A DNA stretch of 64,000 nucleotides from Sphingorhabdus lacus (GCF_009768975.1 NZ_CP035733.1:2400001-2464000); one strand, 5' to 3'. Shown: positions 26,630 through 36,622, counted from the first letter of the stretch. The notes: generated from the sequence alone by a model not told the origin. Numbers and translations: made by a program.

Positions 26630-26641
26630 AAGGTTTCGCAC

Positions 26642-27055
26642 ATGCGCTTGTCCAATATGGCAGATTATGCAGTGGTCGTTATGAGTGCGGCGTCGCGCCA
26701 TTGCGGCAGCTTGCGTACGTCCGCAACGGAACTGGCGAGCGAAACCGGAATCGCGCTTCCCACCGTACAAAAACTGGTGAGCATTTTGACCAAAGGCGGA
26801 CTTCTCCGCTCTGTCCGGGGTGCAGGCGGCGGTATCCAGCTTGCACGTCCCGCTGCGGCGATCACGCTGGCCGATATTATCGAGGCGGTGGAAGGGCCGA
26901 TTGCCATGACCAACTGTATAAATGCGTCCACCTGCAACTGCGCGATTGAACCGGACTGCAATATCAAGCCGCATTGGGCGATTGTGAACAATGCGGTCCG
27001 CAGCGCCCTGTCCGATGTCTCGCTCAGCAGCCTTGCCGTGGGGCGGGCCGCATGA
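26642..27055 (+). CDS. Rrf2-family SUF system regulator
   Basis: A 137-residue DNA-binding protein. The winged helix spans about residues 1-70 ([58 protein letters not shown]). C92, C98, C100 and C106 lie in the loop where IscR binds [2Fe-2S]. It therefore probably senses cluster status and controls the operon it heads. The stop overlaps the sufB start as ATGA. Confidence 0.92.
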   Translation: MRLSNMADYAVVVMSAASRHCGSLRTSATELASETGIALPTVQKLVSILTKGGLLRSVRGAGGGIQLARPAAAITLADIIEAVEGPIAMTNCINASTCNCAIEPDCNIKPHWAIVNNAVRSALSDVSLSSLAVGRAA

Positions 27056-28566
27056 ACGACGATACCGCCATCAAGGATCAAGCTGCGTGGGATGCCGCCG
27101 ACAAGGTTGCGGACTATGAACATGGCTGGTCGTCCGACATCGAAACCGATTTCGCGCCCAAGGGCCTGAACGAGGATACCGTCCGCTTCATTTCGGCCAA
27201 GAAGAACGAGCCGGAATGGATGCTCGAATGGCGGCTGAAGGCCTTTGCCATGTGGAAGACGATGACGCCGCCCGACTGGGCCAAGCTGAACGTCCCGCCC
27301 ATCGATTATCAGGACGCTTATTATTACGCCGCGCCAAAGGCCAAGCCAAAGCTCGGTAGTCTGGACGAGGTCGATCCCGAAATCCTGCGCGTTTACGAAA
27401 AGCTGGGCATCCCGATTGCCGAACAGAAACTGCTCGCCGGTGTCGAAAGCGATCCGGGCGAAAGCGGGGATGGCGGACTGCCTGCGCGCCGCGTTGCGGT
27501 CGATGCGGTGTTTGATAGCGTGTCCGTCGCAACCACCTTCCGCGCCGAACTGGAACGCGCTGGCGTGATCTTCCGGTCCATTTCCGAGGCCATCAAGGAA
27601 TATCCGGAACTGGTGAAGAAATGGCTCGGCAAGGTTGTGCCGATGCGCGACAATTATTTCGCGACGCTCAACTGCGCGGTCTTTTCCGACGGCACCTTCG
27701 TCTACATCCCTGAAGGTGTGCGATGCCCGATGGAGCTTTCCACCTATTTCCGCATCAACGCCGAAAATACCGGCCAGTTTGAACGCACGCTGATCGTGGC
27801 CGACAAGGGCAGCTATGTGTCCTATCTCGAAGGCTGCACCGCGCCGATGCGCGACGAAAACCAACTCCACGCCGCTGTGGTCGAACTGGTCGCGCTCGAC
27901 GATGCAGAGATCAAATATTCGACGGTGCAGAACTGGTACCCCGGCGATGCCGAGGGCAAGGGCGGCATCTATAACTTCGTGACCAAGCGTGCCTTGTGTC
28001 AGGGCGCGCGGTCGAAGGTCTCCTGGACCCAGGTCGAGACCGGCAGCGCGGTGACGTGGAAATATCCTTCATGCGTGCTTAATGGCGAAAACAGCGTCGG
28101 CGAATTTTACTCGGTCGCGGTGACCAACAATTACCAGCAGGCCGACACGGGCACCAAGATGATCCACAATGGCAAGGGCTCACGCTCCACCATCGTGTCC
28201 AAGGGCATCAGCGCCGGGCACAGCAACAACACCTATCGCGGACTGGTGCGCGTCGCGCCCAATGCGGAAGGCGTGCGCAACTTTACCCAGTGTGATTCCT
28301 TGCTGTTGGGCTCCCTGTGCGGGGCGCACACCGTTCCCTATATCGAGGTCCGCAACCCCAGCGCGCAGATCGAGCATGAGGCAACGACCAGCAAGATTTC
28401 CGACGACCAGCTATTCTACGCGATGCAGCGTGGGCTGGGGCAGGAAGAAGCAGTCGCCCTGATCGTCAACGGCTTCGCCAAAGAAGTTCTGCAGCAATTG
28501 CCGATGGAATTTGCGGTCGAGGCGCAGAAGTTGTTGGGGATTTCGCTTGAGGGGTCGGTGGGGTGA
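27052..28566 (+). CDS. sufB: Fe-S cluster scaffold protein SufB
   Basis: A 504-residue SufB with the long conserved core: [22 protein letters not shown] segment (here [18 protein letters not shown], about 222-239), [20 protein letters not shown] and [20 protein letters not shown]. Together with SufC and SufD it forms the scaffold on which [4Fe-4S] clusters are built in the cytosol. The start is fixed by the ATGA overlap with the regulator. Its stop overlaps an unrelated secreted-protein gene. Confidence 0.96.
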   Translation: MNDDTAIKDQAAWDAADKVADYEHGWSSDIETDFAPKGLNEDTVRFISAKKNEPEWMLEWRLKAFAMWKTMTPPDWAKLNVPPIDYQDAYYYAAPKAKPKLGSLDEVDPEILRVYEKLGIPIAEQKLLAGVESDPGESGDGGLPARRVAVDAVFDSVSVATTFRAELERAGVIFRSISEAIKEYPELVKKWLGKVVPMRDNYFATLNCAVFSDGTFVYIPEGVRCPMELSTYFRINAENTGQFERTLIVADKGSYVSYLEGCTAPMRDENQLHAAVVELVALDDAEIKYSTVQNWYPGDAEGKGGIYNFVTKRALCQGARSKVSWTQVETGSAVTWKYPSCVLNGENSVGEFYSVAVTNNYQQADTGTKMIHNGKGSRSTIVSKGISAGHSNNTYRGLVRVAPNAEGVRNFTQCDSLLLGSLCGAHTVPYIEVRNPSAQIEHEATTSKISDDQLFYAMQRGLGQEEAVALIVNGFAKEVLQQLPMEFAVEAQKLLGISLEGSVG

Positions 28567-29000
28567 TGTTGCTGTCTTTAGTTCTAGCTTTGTCAACTTC
28601 AGCTTCGGCGCCTGCACAGGGCGACGCAAAAGTGGTGGCGGTCCAGGAATTATCTGTATCATTCCCAAGTGAAATTGGCTCAGCAATCAAGCCATATCTG
28701 GATTGCCTTGTAGCAGCGGTCAACGTGGGCATCGGCGAAGGTATGAAGTCCGATGGCAACGCCATGCGCGCTATCGGTGCTAAGTCACGTGAAACGTGCC
28801 TGCCGGTCCGTAAAAGTGCTCAATCAGACGCCGAGAAAATCTTGGAACAGTATCCCAACCGAAGTTCGGAACAGCGAAGTGCAATGATTGAATCGGCTTT
28901 AGTCAGCGCGGAAAGCCTGTCCGAAAACATGGCCGACATGATGGATCAAGACAACGCAAGCGCTGAAGCAAGTGGAAAAACTAATGCTCCAAATAACTAA
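28566..29000 (+). CDS. Secreted hypothetical protein inserted between sufB and sufC
   Basis: A 144-residue protein with a short cleavable signal peptide ([18 protein letters not shown]) and two cysteines about 30 residues apart (LDCLVAAV and ETCLPVRK), which could form a disulfide. The rest is predicted helical and polar, with an Asn/Ser-rich tail. I do not recognise a family. The start shares bases with the sufB stop (TGATG) and its 3' end overlaps sufC by 17 bases. Its codons are visibly more AT-rich than those of its neighbours, which suggests recent acquisition. Confidence 0.65.
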   Translation: MLLSLVLALSTSASAPAQGDAKVVAVQELSVSFPSEIGSAIKPYLDCLVAAVNVGIGEGMKSDGNAMRAIGAKSRETCLPVRKSAQSDAEKILEQYPNRSSEQRSAMIESALVSAESLSENMADMMDQDNASAEASGKTNAPNN

Positions 29001-29727
29001 CCTCCACGCAACCGTTGCCGACAAGCCGATCCTGAAGGGGCTTACGCTCAGTCTGAACGCGGGCGAAATCCATGCGATTATGGGCCCCAATGGCGCGGGC
29101 AAATCGACGCTTGGTTATGTGCTGTCAGGGCGGCCCGGCTATGAAGTGACCGAAGGATCGGTGACGTTCAACGGCGAAGACCTGCTCGGCATGGAGCCGC
29201 ATGAGCGTGCCGCCGCTGGCCTGTTTCTGGGTTTCCAATATCCGGTCGAAATCCCCGGCGTTTCCAACGTCCAGTTCCTGCGCGAGGCGCTGAATGCGCA
29301 GCGCAAGCATCGCGGCGAGGCTCCACTGACCGGCAGCGAATTCCTGAAGGTCGCGCGCGAGCAAGCGGGCGCACTGGGCATGGATATGGATATGCTCAAG
29401 CGTCCGGTGAATGTCGGATTCTCCGGCGGCGAGAAGAAACGCAACGAGATGGTGCAAATGGGCATCATCGATCCCGCGCTCGCGATCCTCGATGAGACCG
29501 ACAGCGGCCTCGACATCGACGCGCTGCGCGTGGTGGGCGACGGCATCAACCGCATCATGCGCAAGCCGGACAAGGCTGTGTTGCTCATCACCCATTATCA
29601 GCGGTTGCTCGACTATGTGAAGCCCGACTTTGTCCATGTTCTTGCCGATGGCCGTATCACGCGGACCGGCGGTGCGGAGCTCGCGCTGGAACTGGAGCGC
29701 GACGGGTATAAGGAACTGGCTGCATGA
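28984..29727 (+). CDS. sufC: SUF system ATPase SufC
   Basis: A 247-residue ABC ATPase. Walker A is GPNGAGKST (about residues 35-43), the signature motif is FSGGEKKRNE, Walker B is LAILDETDSGLDID and the switch histidine lies in LLITHYQRLL. It powers cluster assembly on SufBD. The start at 28984 lies inside the preceding gene; an in-frame GTG at 28972 is also possible. Confidence 0.96.
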   Translation: MLQITNLHATVADKPILKGLTLSLNAGEIHAIMGPNGAGKSTLGYVLSGRPGYEVTEGSVTFNGEDLLGMEPHERAAAGLFLGFQYPVEIPGVSNVQFLREALNAQRKHRGEAPLTGSEFLKVAREQAGALGMDMDMLKRPVNVGFSGGEKKRNEMVQMGIIDPALAILDETDSGLDIDALRVVGDGINRIMRKPDKAVLLITHYQRLLDYVKPDFVHVLADGRITRTGGAELALELERDGYKELAA

Positions 29728-29752
29728 GCGCCGCAGGCATTCCGCTTTTTCT

Positions 29753-29818
29753 TCTTCGTGCCTTAGTGTCTTCGTGCGAGTCTAATTTTGTTCGCACAAA
29801 GGCACAAAGGCACCAAGA
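29753..29818. repeat. Palindromic repeat element between sufC and sufD
   Basis: Arms of 27 bases at 29753-29779 and 29792-29818 match at 23 of 27 positions around a 12-base loop. Each arm is built of units like CTTCGTGCC / CTTTGTGCC repeated two to three times. I infer a REP- or MITE-like dispersed palindrome; it fills most of the 103-base sufC-sufD gap, in an operon whose other junctions overlap. Confidence 0.6.
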
Positions 29819-29830
29819 GGCTGCGCGCCG

Positions 29831-30559
29831 ATGACTGCTGCGCTCCCAACCCGCCGGGACGAAGCATGGCGCTATAGCGACATCGCCGCCGTCGAAGCCG
29901 CATGGCCTTTGCCAGCGGCGGAAGCCATCCTCGTGCCAGCGGACAGCGATTTCGCGCGCACCATCGTGCAAGACAGTGGCACGATAAACCAGCTCGACAT
30001 CGCAATCGGCAAGGGCGCAACCGCAGCCATCCATGTGCTGAGCATCGGCGGTGACTATGGCCGGGTGGAACTGAACGTTACCCTTCACGAAGGTGCGGAT
30101 TTCAAACTCGGCGCGGTGCAGATCGGCGGGGGAACACAAAATCTCGAGATTGTAACCACCGTTACCCATACCGAACCCGGGGCAACTTCCTCCCAGATTG
30201 TACGCTCGGTCCTCGCCGGGACAGCAACCGGAACCTATCTCGGCAAGGTTGGCGTCGCCCGCGATGCACAGGCCACCGACAGCGAACAATCGGTCAAGGC
30301 AATGCTGCTCGACCGCAGCGCAACAGCCAATGCGAAACCCGAACTCGAAATCTACGCCGACGACGTCAAATGCGCGCATGGCTGTGCCATTGGCGAGTTG
30401 GACCCGATGGGATTATTCTATCTTCAGGCCCGCGGGCTGACGCCGGCAGATGCCAAAAAACTGATGCTGCAGGCGTTCGTAGCCGGGGTGTTCGAAGGCG
30501 CGGCGGATGAAGAGATGCTGACCTCTCTGGCGCTACAAAAGCTGGGGGATCTGGTGTGA
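29831..30559 (+). CDS. sufD: Fe-S cluster assembly protein SufD, short form
   Basis: A 242-residue SufD-like protein, shorter than the roughly 420-residue E. coli SufD but consistent with the compact sphingomonad form as I recall it. It keeps the TRRDEAWRYSDIAAVEAAW start, beta-helix core and the C-terminal KCAHGCAIGELDPMGLFYLQARGL motif with the conserved cysteine and histidine. It pairs with SufB on SufC. The stop overlaps the sufS start as GTGA. Confidence 0.92.
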   Translation: MTAALPTRRDEAWRYSDIAAVEAAWPLPAAEAILVPADSDFARTIVQDSGTINQLDIAIGKGATAAIHVLSIGGDYGRVELNVTLHEGADFKLGAVQIGGGTQNLEIVTTVTHTEPGATSSQIVRSVLAGTATGTYLGKVGVARDAQATDSEQSVKAMLLDRSATANAKPELEIYADDVKCAHGCAIGELDPMGLFYLQARGLTPADAKKLMLQAFVAGVFEGAADEEMLTSLALQKLGDLV

Positions 30560-31767
30560 ACGCGCCTGTGTCCATCAGCACCGCTATGCGGGATCAATTT
30601 CCGGGTCTTGCCAACAACTGGCATTATCTCGACACCGCCGCGACCGCGCAAAAGCCGCAGGTCGTGCTCGACGCGATGGTGCGCGCGGGCGGTACCGATT
30701 ACGCGACGGTGCATCGGGGCGTCTATGCCCGTTCTGCACATATGACGGTTGCGTTTGAAGCTGCCCGGGAACGGGTCGCGCGCTTCATGGGCGCGGCCTC
30801 GGCCAACGAAATTGTCTTCGTGCGCGGTGCGACCGAGGGTATCAATCTGGTCGCGCACAGTTGGGGCGGCGCGCATCTGAAGGCGGGCGACCGCATCATG
30901 CTCAGCCAGCTGGAGCATCACAGCAATATTGTGCCTTGGCAGATGGTCGCCGAAAAGGTCGGCGCGCACATTGATGTGTGCCCGTTGACGGCCGACGGCC
31001 TGATCGACCTTGATTGGCTGGAAGAGAATCTGACCGAACAGCACAAGCTGGTCGCGCTGGCCCATGTGTCCAATGTGCTAGGTTCAGTGCTGGGCGTGAA
31101 ACGGGCGGTAAAGGCGGCACATACCGTGGGCGCAAAGCTGATGCTGGACGGCTGCCAGGCGGCCCCGCGTATGCGGCTCAACATGGCCGAACTCGGCTGC
31201 GACTTTTATGTGTTTTCGGGCCACAAGCTTTATGGCCCCACAGGTGTCGGCATCCTCTGGGCAAAGGCGGAAACGCTGGAGTCCATGCCCCCCTGGCAAG
31301 GTGGCGGCGCAATGATCGACCGCGTCACTTTTGAAAAGACAAGCTATGCCCCCGCCCCTTCCCGGTTCGAGGCTGGGACGCCGATGATTATCGAGGTCCT
31401 TGGCCTGCACACGGCCATAGATTTCGTCGACGCCATCGGCCCTGAGGATATTTTCGCGCACGAAAGCGCCCTTGCCGCGCAGACCCGCGACGCGTTGCGG
31501 AGCATCAATTCGATCACGCTGTTCGGGCCGGAAAAGTCGGCCGGAATTGTGTCTTTTTCAATGGCAGGGGTGCATCCCCATGACATCGGCACCATATTGG
31601 ATGAAGAAGGCGTGGCCATCCGTGCCGGCCACCATTGCGCGCAGCCGTTGATGGACCATCTGGGTGTCCCGGCGACCGCGCGGGCAAGTTTCGGTATTTA
31701 TAATGATGAAAGCGATGTCGCGGCTTTGGTGCGCGGCCTTGAAAGAGTGAAGAGGATTTTCGGATGA
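30556..31767 (+). CDS. sufS: Cysteine desulfurase SufS
   Basis: A 403-residue group II pyridoxal-phosphate desulfurase. The PLP lysine is K224 in FSGHKLYGPTG, the persulfide cysteine is C361 in RAGHHCAQP, and QLEHHSNIVPWQ is the cofactor histidine region. It supplies sulfur from cysteine to SufB. It starts with GTG overlapping the sufD stop. No sufE or sufU partner is seen in the window. Confidence 0.95.
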   Translation: MNAPVSISTAMRDQFPGLANNWHYLDTAATAQKPQVVLDAMVRAGGTDYATVHRGVYARSAHMTVAFEAARERVARFMGAASANEIVFVRGATEGINLVAHSWGGAHLKAGDRIMLSQLEHHSNIVPWQMVAEKVGAHIDVCPLTADGLIDLDWLEENLTEQHKLVALAHVSNVLGSVLGVKRAVKAAHTVGAKLMLDGCQAAPRMRLNMAELGCDFYVFSGHKLYGPTGVGILWAKAETLESMPPWQGGGAMIDRVTFEKTSYAPAPSRFEAGTPMIIEVLGLHTAIDFVDAIGPEDIFAHESALAAQTRDALRSINSITLFGPEKSAGIVSFSMAGVHPHDIGTILDEEGVAIRAGHHCAQPLMDHLGVPATARASFGIYNDESDVAALVRGLERVKRIFG

Positions 31768-32222
31768 GCGACGATGGCATCCGCATTGAAGAAGTCGAGA
31801 GCGTGGAAAAGCCAGCCAAAGCGCGGGTTGAAACGGCATCGGAAACATTCGAGCGCAAGAAAGACTATCTGGAAGGCTTTCTGGCGCAGAAACCCGCCGC
31901 GCCGGCCGCAGGCGAGCCGGATGGCGACCTGTATGAAGCGGTCATTGCCGCGTTGAAGGAAATTTTCGATCCCGAAATTCCGGTCAATATCTATGACCTT
32001 GGCCTGATCTATAATGTGGAGATCAACGACGGCCATGCCCTGATTTCGATGACGCTGACGACGCCACATTGCCCTGTGGCCGAATCCATGCCGGGCGAAG
32101 TCGAATTACGGGTGGGCGCGGTGCCGGGTATCGGCGACGCGGAAGTAAATCTGGTATGGGAGCCAGCCTGGAGCCCAGCCAATATGACCGACGAAGCCCG
32201 TCTGGAGCTTGGAATGTTATGA
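31764..32222 (+). CDS. sufT: SUF system protein SufT (MIP18/DUF59 family)
   Basis: A 152-residue protein with a charged 50-residue extension followed by the DUF59 domain: LKEIFDPEIPVNIYDLGLIYNVEI and the TTPHCPVAESMPGEVE motif, whose cysteine is conserved. SufT helps mature Fe-S proteins at high demand. Both ends overlap neighbours as ATGA. Confidence 0.93.
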   Translation: MSDDGIRIEEVESVEKPAKARVETASETFERKKDYLEGFLAQKPAAPAAGEPDGDLYEAVIAALKEIFDPEIPVNIYDLGLIYNVEINDGHALISMTLTTPHCPVAESMPGEVELRVGAVPGIGDAEVNLVWEPAWSPANMTDEARLELGML

Positions 32223-32575
32223 GCGATGTGAAAACACGAGCCCGCCCCGCGGCCGTTATGCTGACGCCGGCGTCCGAAGCACGCATTGCCGAGCTGATGG
32301 CCAAGGCACCTGCGGACGCGATTGGCGTAAAGCTGTCGACACCGCGCCGCGGCTGTTCCGGCCTTGCCTATTCGGTCGATTATGTCACCGAAGCGGTGCC
32401 CTTTGACGAGAAGATCGAGACGCCCGGCGGGGTGCTGTACATTGATGGCGGTTCCGTCCTCTATCTGGTCGGCTCCACCATGGATTGGGTCGAAGACGAA
32501 TTTTCAGCCGGCTTCGTCTTCAACAATCCCAATGCCACCGGCAGCTGTGGCTGCGGCGAGAGCTTTACCGTTTAG
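32219..32575 (+). CDS. sufA: A-type Fe-S carrier SufA/IscA
   Basis: A 118-residue HesB/IscA-fold protein with the three cluster cysteines C46 (RRGCSGL), C110 and C112 (GSCGCGESF). It accepts clusters from SufBCD and passes them to targets. The start is set by the ATGA overlap with sufT. It is the last gene of the operon; its stop is 9 bases from the convergent protease gene. Confidence 0.93.
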   Translation: MSDVKTRARPAAVMLTPASEARIAELMAKAPADAIGVKLSTPRRGCSGLAYSVDYVTEAVPFDEKIETPGGVLYIDGGSVLYLVGSTMDWVEDEFSAGFVFNNPNATGSCGCGESFTV

Positions 32576-32584
32576 GCCAGGCGC

Positions 32585-34984
32585 TCAAAAATCATATTGG
32601 AGCCGGAAGGCAACGCCAACATCGTTGGGCATATTTTCGAAGTGGCCCGGTTCCTGCCGCCAGAAAATATTGGACGAAAAATAGCCCCCGGTCAGGGGAA
32701 CAGTCCAGGCCAGTTCGCTTGCGATTTCGCGGCCTTTGGGGGCAAGGCTGAAACGGCGGATGCCAAAGGTTGGCGTCAACGTCGCATAGTCATAGGACAC
32801 AGGCACATTCAGCGCGAGACCGCCGCCGGTCACGCGCAGCGGTTGCGCCACACGCAATGCGATCCGGTCGCCGCTGGTCAGGGCATTGGGCCGCGCAATA
32901 TCCAGCGAGAAGGCATTGCTTTTCAACAGACTGCTGCCGGAGATGCTCCCGCCGCCCTCGGCATAGGTCCAGCCCTGCCGCCAACTTGCGGCCAAAAGCC
33001 ACTTTGACCCCAACGCAACCTCACCATTGCCATCGAGGAAGAGCGAGCGCGCGCCATTTTGGCCGATAAATTGGGCAAAGCGGGCACCCAATACCGTTTC
33101 ATCCTCCTGCATCCAGCTTGCGCCCAAGGCGAGTTTCGCCCCCGCAAGCTGGCGATCGAGCGAAAAGCCCAGCGTCGAATAGGGATAGCGATGCGTCCCG
33201 CTCCGGCTGAATTCAAGGCCGCTGCGTTCAAATAATCGAACGTCGCCCATTTCAACGCTGCCCGTCAGGCCAAAGCCTGCGATTTCACGGCGAAGCGCAA
33301 AAGAACTGCCTGCCAGCCGTTCGAATCCACTTTCCAGCCGCGCTTCACTGGCGGTCAGGAATGCCCCGCTCTGCATATTCTGTAGTGCGGCCACCTGTCC
33401 GGCAGCGGCTTGCCGGATACCGAGGCTGAACCGCGTATCGCGGGCGATTTCGGCACTGACGCGTCCGGCAAGCACACGCGCCTGGCGTTGCTGTCCATCC
33501 GACAGAACCAAGGGCAAAACGTCCACCGCACCCGAGGCTCCGCCGCGGATCGATAAGGCGATCTGCGTTGTGCCGACCCCCATGCTGACCGAGCGCCCCT
33601 GATCAATCAGGGCAGGCGTCAGGCGCAGGCGCGGCGTGCTGGCATTCAACCCGTGCGCCAGATTGATGTCATAGGCACGCCCGTAGCTGTCGAGAATCAC
33701 CGCATCGACGAGGCGGTTGGACAGGGCAACATCGCCCATGGGGCCGGAGGTCGTTCCCCCATTTCCGGCCAGGGGAACCACCGTGGTCGTTCCCGCAAGC
33801 GAAGTCGTGCCGGCCGGTGCGAAGGCGCGTGCAATATCCAATATGCCGCGTCCGTATATCGCATCGGTTCCCGCCGCACCCGCATCCCGCGCGCTGGTCA
33901 AAAGCAGATTGACGATCTGTTGACCCGTCAGATTGGGAAATGCCTGCGCCAGCAAGGCAGCAGCTCCCGCGATTTGAGGGGCTGAAAAGGAGGTGCCGTT
34001 GAACACCCGGACGAAGGTCTGTCCATTTTGCTGGAACCTGTAGATTGTGTCATTCTGATATTCGCAGCAAACACCTTCGCCCAACGCGGACAGGACGGTG
34101 CTTTGGGATACTCCGGCCTTATTACTGAAATCCGAAATGACGCCTTGGTCGTCTACAGATGTCGCAATGATCACAAGGCCATTACCATTGGCCACCAGAG
34201 CTTGGGCAAAGGGGCTGGGATTATTGGGATCGAAGGCGGGAGAGGCATCATTGCCCTCATTTCCCGCAGACACAATCACGACAATACCCACAGACGTGGC
34301 GCGGTTTATGGCGGCGCGCAAAGTCGAATTGGCCCCCCCTGCACCGCCGAGCGAGATATTGATCACCCGTGCACCATTGTCGACTGCCCGATTGACCCCT
34401 GCAGCAATGGAGGAATCAAAAAAGGAGCAGCTTGCTTCGTCTTCGCCGGGAGCGGGTGTGGTGCAGCTGCCCGACTGATCCGCGCGCAGCGCCAAGATGG
34501 TGGCGTTAAAGGCAATGCCATGCGTGTCGCGGTCATCTTTCGCCGCAGCTATGACGCGCGTAACTTCGGTCCCATGCCCGTCATCATCGCCCAAGGGCCG
34601 GCCCGCCCCGGTCACATCGCCCGATTGCGGATGGATCCTGCCCGTAAATTCATGACTACTGGGATCGATCCCAGAATCGATGACGCCAACGGTAATCCCC
34701 TGCCCGGTTGCACCTGCCTGATAGGCGGTGATGGCATTGTGAAAGCCAGGGCCATCCGAACGGTTGAATTCCGACGTCGCAAAATTCGTCGTCGGAGGGG
34801 GAGGCGGTGGCGGGGGAGGTGGTGGCGGAGGTGGCGGGGGCGGTGCGACAACCGGCGGAGCGACCGGTGGTGCAGGCGTAGAGCTGATTCCACCACCTCC
34901 TCCACCACCACAGGCTGACAAAGCCAACGCAAAAACGACCGAACTGCCAATGGCTACGGTCCGACGATGATTGGTTGCACGCAT
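32585..34984 (-). CDS. S8 subtilisin-like lipoprotein autotransporter (SphB1/NalP-like)
   Basis: A 799-residue exported protease. The signal peptide ends in a lipobox (ALSAC, C25), followed directly by seven glycines and then a Pro-rich linker with 17 consecutive prolines (48-64). The subtilase domain has D103 (VIDSGID), H137 (DDDGHGTEV), oxyanion N242 (SAGNEGN) and S332 (NGTSFSAPQ). Residues from about 490 are rich in amphipathic beta-strands and end in Phe (LQYDF), as in outer-membrane barrels. SphB1 and NalP share this plan. I chose the ATG at 34984; the extension upstream lacks signal-peptide character. Confidence 0.8.
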   Translation of the reverse strand: MRATNHRRTVAIGSSVVFALALSACGGGGGGGISSTPAPPVAPPVVAPPPPPPPPPPPPPPPPPTTNFATSEFNRSDGPGFHNAITAYQAGATGQGITVGVIDSGIDPSSHEFTGRIHPQSGDVTGAGRPLGDDDGHGTEVTRVIAAAKDDRDTHGIAFNATILALRADQSGSCTTPAPGEDEASCSFFDSSIAAGVNRAVDNGARVINISLGGAGGANSTLRAAINRATSVGIVVIVSAGNEGNDASPAFDPNNPSPFAQALVANGNGLVIIATSVDDQGVISDFSNKAGVSQSTVLSALGEGVCCEYQNDTIYRFQQNGQTFVRVFNGTSFSAPQIAGAAALLAQAFPNLTGQQIVNLLLTSARDAGAAGTDAIYGRGILDIARAFAPAGTTSLAGTTTVVPLAGNGGTTSGPMGDVALSNRLVDAVILDSYGRAYDINLAHGLNASTPRLRLTPALIDQGRSVSMGVGTTQIALSIRGGASGAVDVLPLVLSDGQQRQARVLAGRVSAEIARDTRFSLGIRQAAAGQVAALQNMQSGAFLTASEARLESGFERLAGSSFALRREIAGFGLTGSVEMGDVRLFERSGLEFSRSGTHRYPYSTLGFSLDRQLAGAKLALGASWMQEDETVLGARFAQFIGQNGARSLFLDGNGEVALGSKWLLAASWRQGWTYAEGGGSISGSSLLKSNAFSLDIARPNALTSGDRIALRVAQPLRVTGGGLALNVPVSYDYATLTPTFGIRRFSLAPKGREIASELAWTVPLTGGYFSSNIFWRQEPGHFENMPNDVGVAFRLQYDF

Positions 34985-35099
34985 AACAGTTCGAACCTTC
35001 CCCATTTCAGTCGCTATATTAAGTACGAACCGCTTTCGCAAAAATTAACATGACCATCTTCGATTGAGCTAATCGCAATAGATGGCTAGGCGACCCTTT

Positions 35100-35774
35100 A
35101 TGAACCCGGCCTATGCACATATCGACACATGGATATTCGATCTCGATCTGACCTTATATCCGCCGGAAGCCAATATCATGGCGCAGGTGCGGGACCGGAT
35201 CGCTCTTTTCGTCCAGAATCATTTTCAGATTGGGCCCGATGAAGCGCACGACATCCGCTACCGTTATTGGAAGCAATATGGCACGACGCTGGGCGGGTTG
35301 ATGCACGAGCATGGGGTCGAACCCCATGGCTATCTTGATTTCGTTCATGACGTGGATTTGTCGTTGCTGCTCCCGGCGCCGGAATTGCGTGCCCGCATAG
35401 AGGCACTGCCTGGCCGGAAATTGATTTTCACCAACGCCGACGCACCCTATGCCGAACGTGTGTTGGAAATACGCGGCCTGTCCGGTCTGTTCGAGGATGT
35501 TTTTGATATCCATCGCATGGCCCATCGGCCCAAGCCCGATCCCGTCAGCTATACCGCGCTTTGCGCCGAGCTTGGCATCCATGCTCAGCGGGCATTGTTC
35601 GTCGAGGATTCAGCCCATAATCTGGTACCCGCCAAGGCCATGGGTATGACCACAATTTGGGTGAAACATGACGGCGAAGCTGATAGCAGCGGCCATGACG
35701 ACCATATTGACCATGAAATCACCGATGTGACCGAATGGCTTTCCGCAATTCACAGTCTTGAAAGAGCAACATGA
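35100..35774 (+). CDS. Pyrimidine 5'-nucleotidase-like HAD hydrolase
   Basis: A 224-residue HAD protein with the nucleophile motif [16 protein letters not shown] (D14, D16), motif II in [16 protein letters not shown], and motif III/IV in RPKPDPVSY and [11 protein letters not shown]. This is the SDT1/yeast pyrimidine nucleotidase-like branch, which dephosphorylates UMP/CMP or related compounds. The ATG at 35100 is chosen; 35082 is an alternative. The stop overlaps dapD as ATGA. Confidence 0.85.
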   Translation: MNPAYAHIDTWIFDLDLTLYPPEANIMAQVRDRIALFVQNHFQIGPDEAHDIRYRYWKQYGTTLGGLMHEHGVEPHGYLDFVHDVDLSLLLPAPELRARIEALPGRKLIFTNADAPYAERVLEIRGLSGLFEDVFDIHRMAHRPKPDPVSYTALCAELGIHAQRALFVEDSAHNLVPAKAMGMTTIWVKHDGEADSSGHDDHIDHEITDVTEWLSAIHSLERAT

Positions 35775-36610
35775 CAGACCAACTTTCCACCATCATCGAC
35801 AGCGCATGGGACGCACGCGACGGGATTAGTTCGGCTACACAAGGTGACATCCGTGACACGGTGAACAGCGCGCTCGCCGGACTGGACGATGGCCGGTTTC
35901 GCGTTGCGGAAAAGGTCGACGGTCAGTGGCAGGTCAACCAGTGGCTGAAAAAGGCCGTTCTGCTTTCTTTTCGGTTGAACGACAATGTCGTGGTGGATGG
36001 CGGTGCTTCGGGCGCCCCTGCCTACGACAAGGTCCCGTCCAAATTCGCCGGTTGGGGCGAGAACCGTTTTCGCGAAGCGGGCTTTCGCGTAGTTCCCGGC
36101 GCGGTTGCGCGGCACGGATGCCATATCGGCAAAAACGTCGTTTTGATGCCCAGCTTTGTGAATATTGGCGCACGTGTCGACGACGGCACCATGGTCGACA
36201 CATGGGCAACGGTCGGCAGCTGCGCCCAGATTGGCAAGAATGTCCATCTGTCGGGCGGCGTCGGGATCGGCGGGGTGCTGGAGCCGTTGCAAGCAGGGCC
36301 AGTCATCATCGAAGATAATTGCTTCATCGGCGCACGCTCAGAAGTCGTCGAAGGCGTGATCGTCGAAGAAGGAGCCGTTCTGTCGATGGGGGTCTTCATC
36401 AGCTCCACCAGCAAGATCATCGACCGTACGACCGGCGAAATATTCGTAGGCCGCGTTCCTGCCTATTCGGTTGTCGTTCCGGGATCGTTGCCCGGTAAAG
36501 CGTTGCCGGATGGCAGCCCTGGCCCCAGCCTGTCCTGCGCCGTGATCGTCAAGCGCGTGGACGCGCAGACCCGCGCCAAGACCGCAATTAACGACCTACT
36601 GAGAGATTAA
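35771..36610 (+). CDS. dapD: Tetrahydrodipicolinate N-succinyltransferase
   Basis: A 279-residue enzyme of the succinylase lysine/diaminopimelate pathway. After a helical N-terminal domain (to about residue 100) it forms a left-handed beta-helix of hexapeptide repeats ([46 protein letters not shown] region) with [22 protein letters not shown] and the C-terminal CAVIVKRVD. It transfers succinyl from succinyl-CoA to tetrahydrodipicolinate. Confidence 0.96.
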   Translation: MTDQLSTIIDSAWDARDGISSATQGDIRDTVNSALAGLDDGRFRVAEKVDGQWQVNQWLKKAVLLSFRLNDNVVVDGGASGAPAYDKVPSKFAGWGENRFREAGFRVVPGAVARHGCHIGKNVVLMPSFVNIGARVDDGTMVDTWATVGSCAQIGKNVHLSGGVGIGGVLEPLQAGPVIIEDNCFIGARSEVVEGVIVEEGAVLSMGVFISSTSKIIDRTTGEIFVGRVPAYSVVVPGSLPGKALPDGSPGPSLSCAVIVKRVDAQTRAKTAINDLLRD

Positions 36611-36622
36611 ATCGATAAGTTG

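Noticed and set aside
34787-34837. Polyproline tract as a phase-variable repeat
   Set aside because: All four proline codons are mixed, so slippage of a simple repeat is unlikely.
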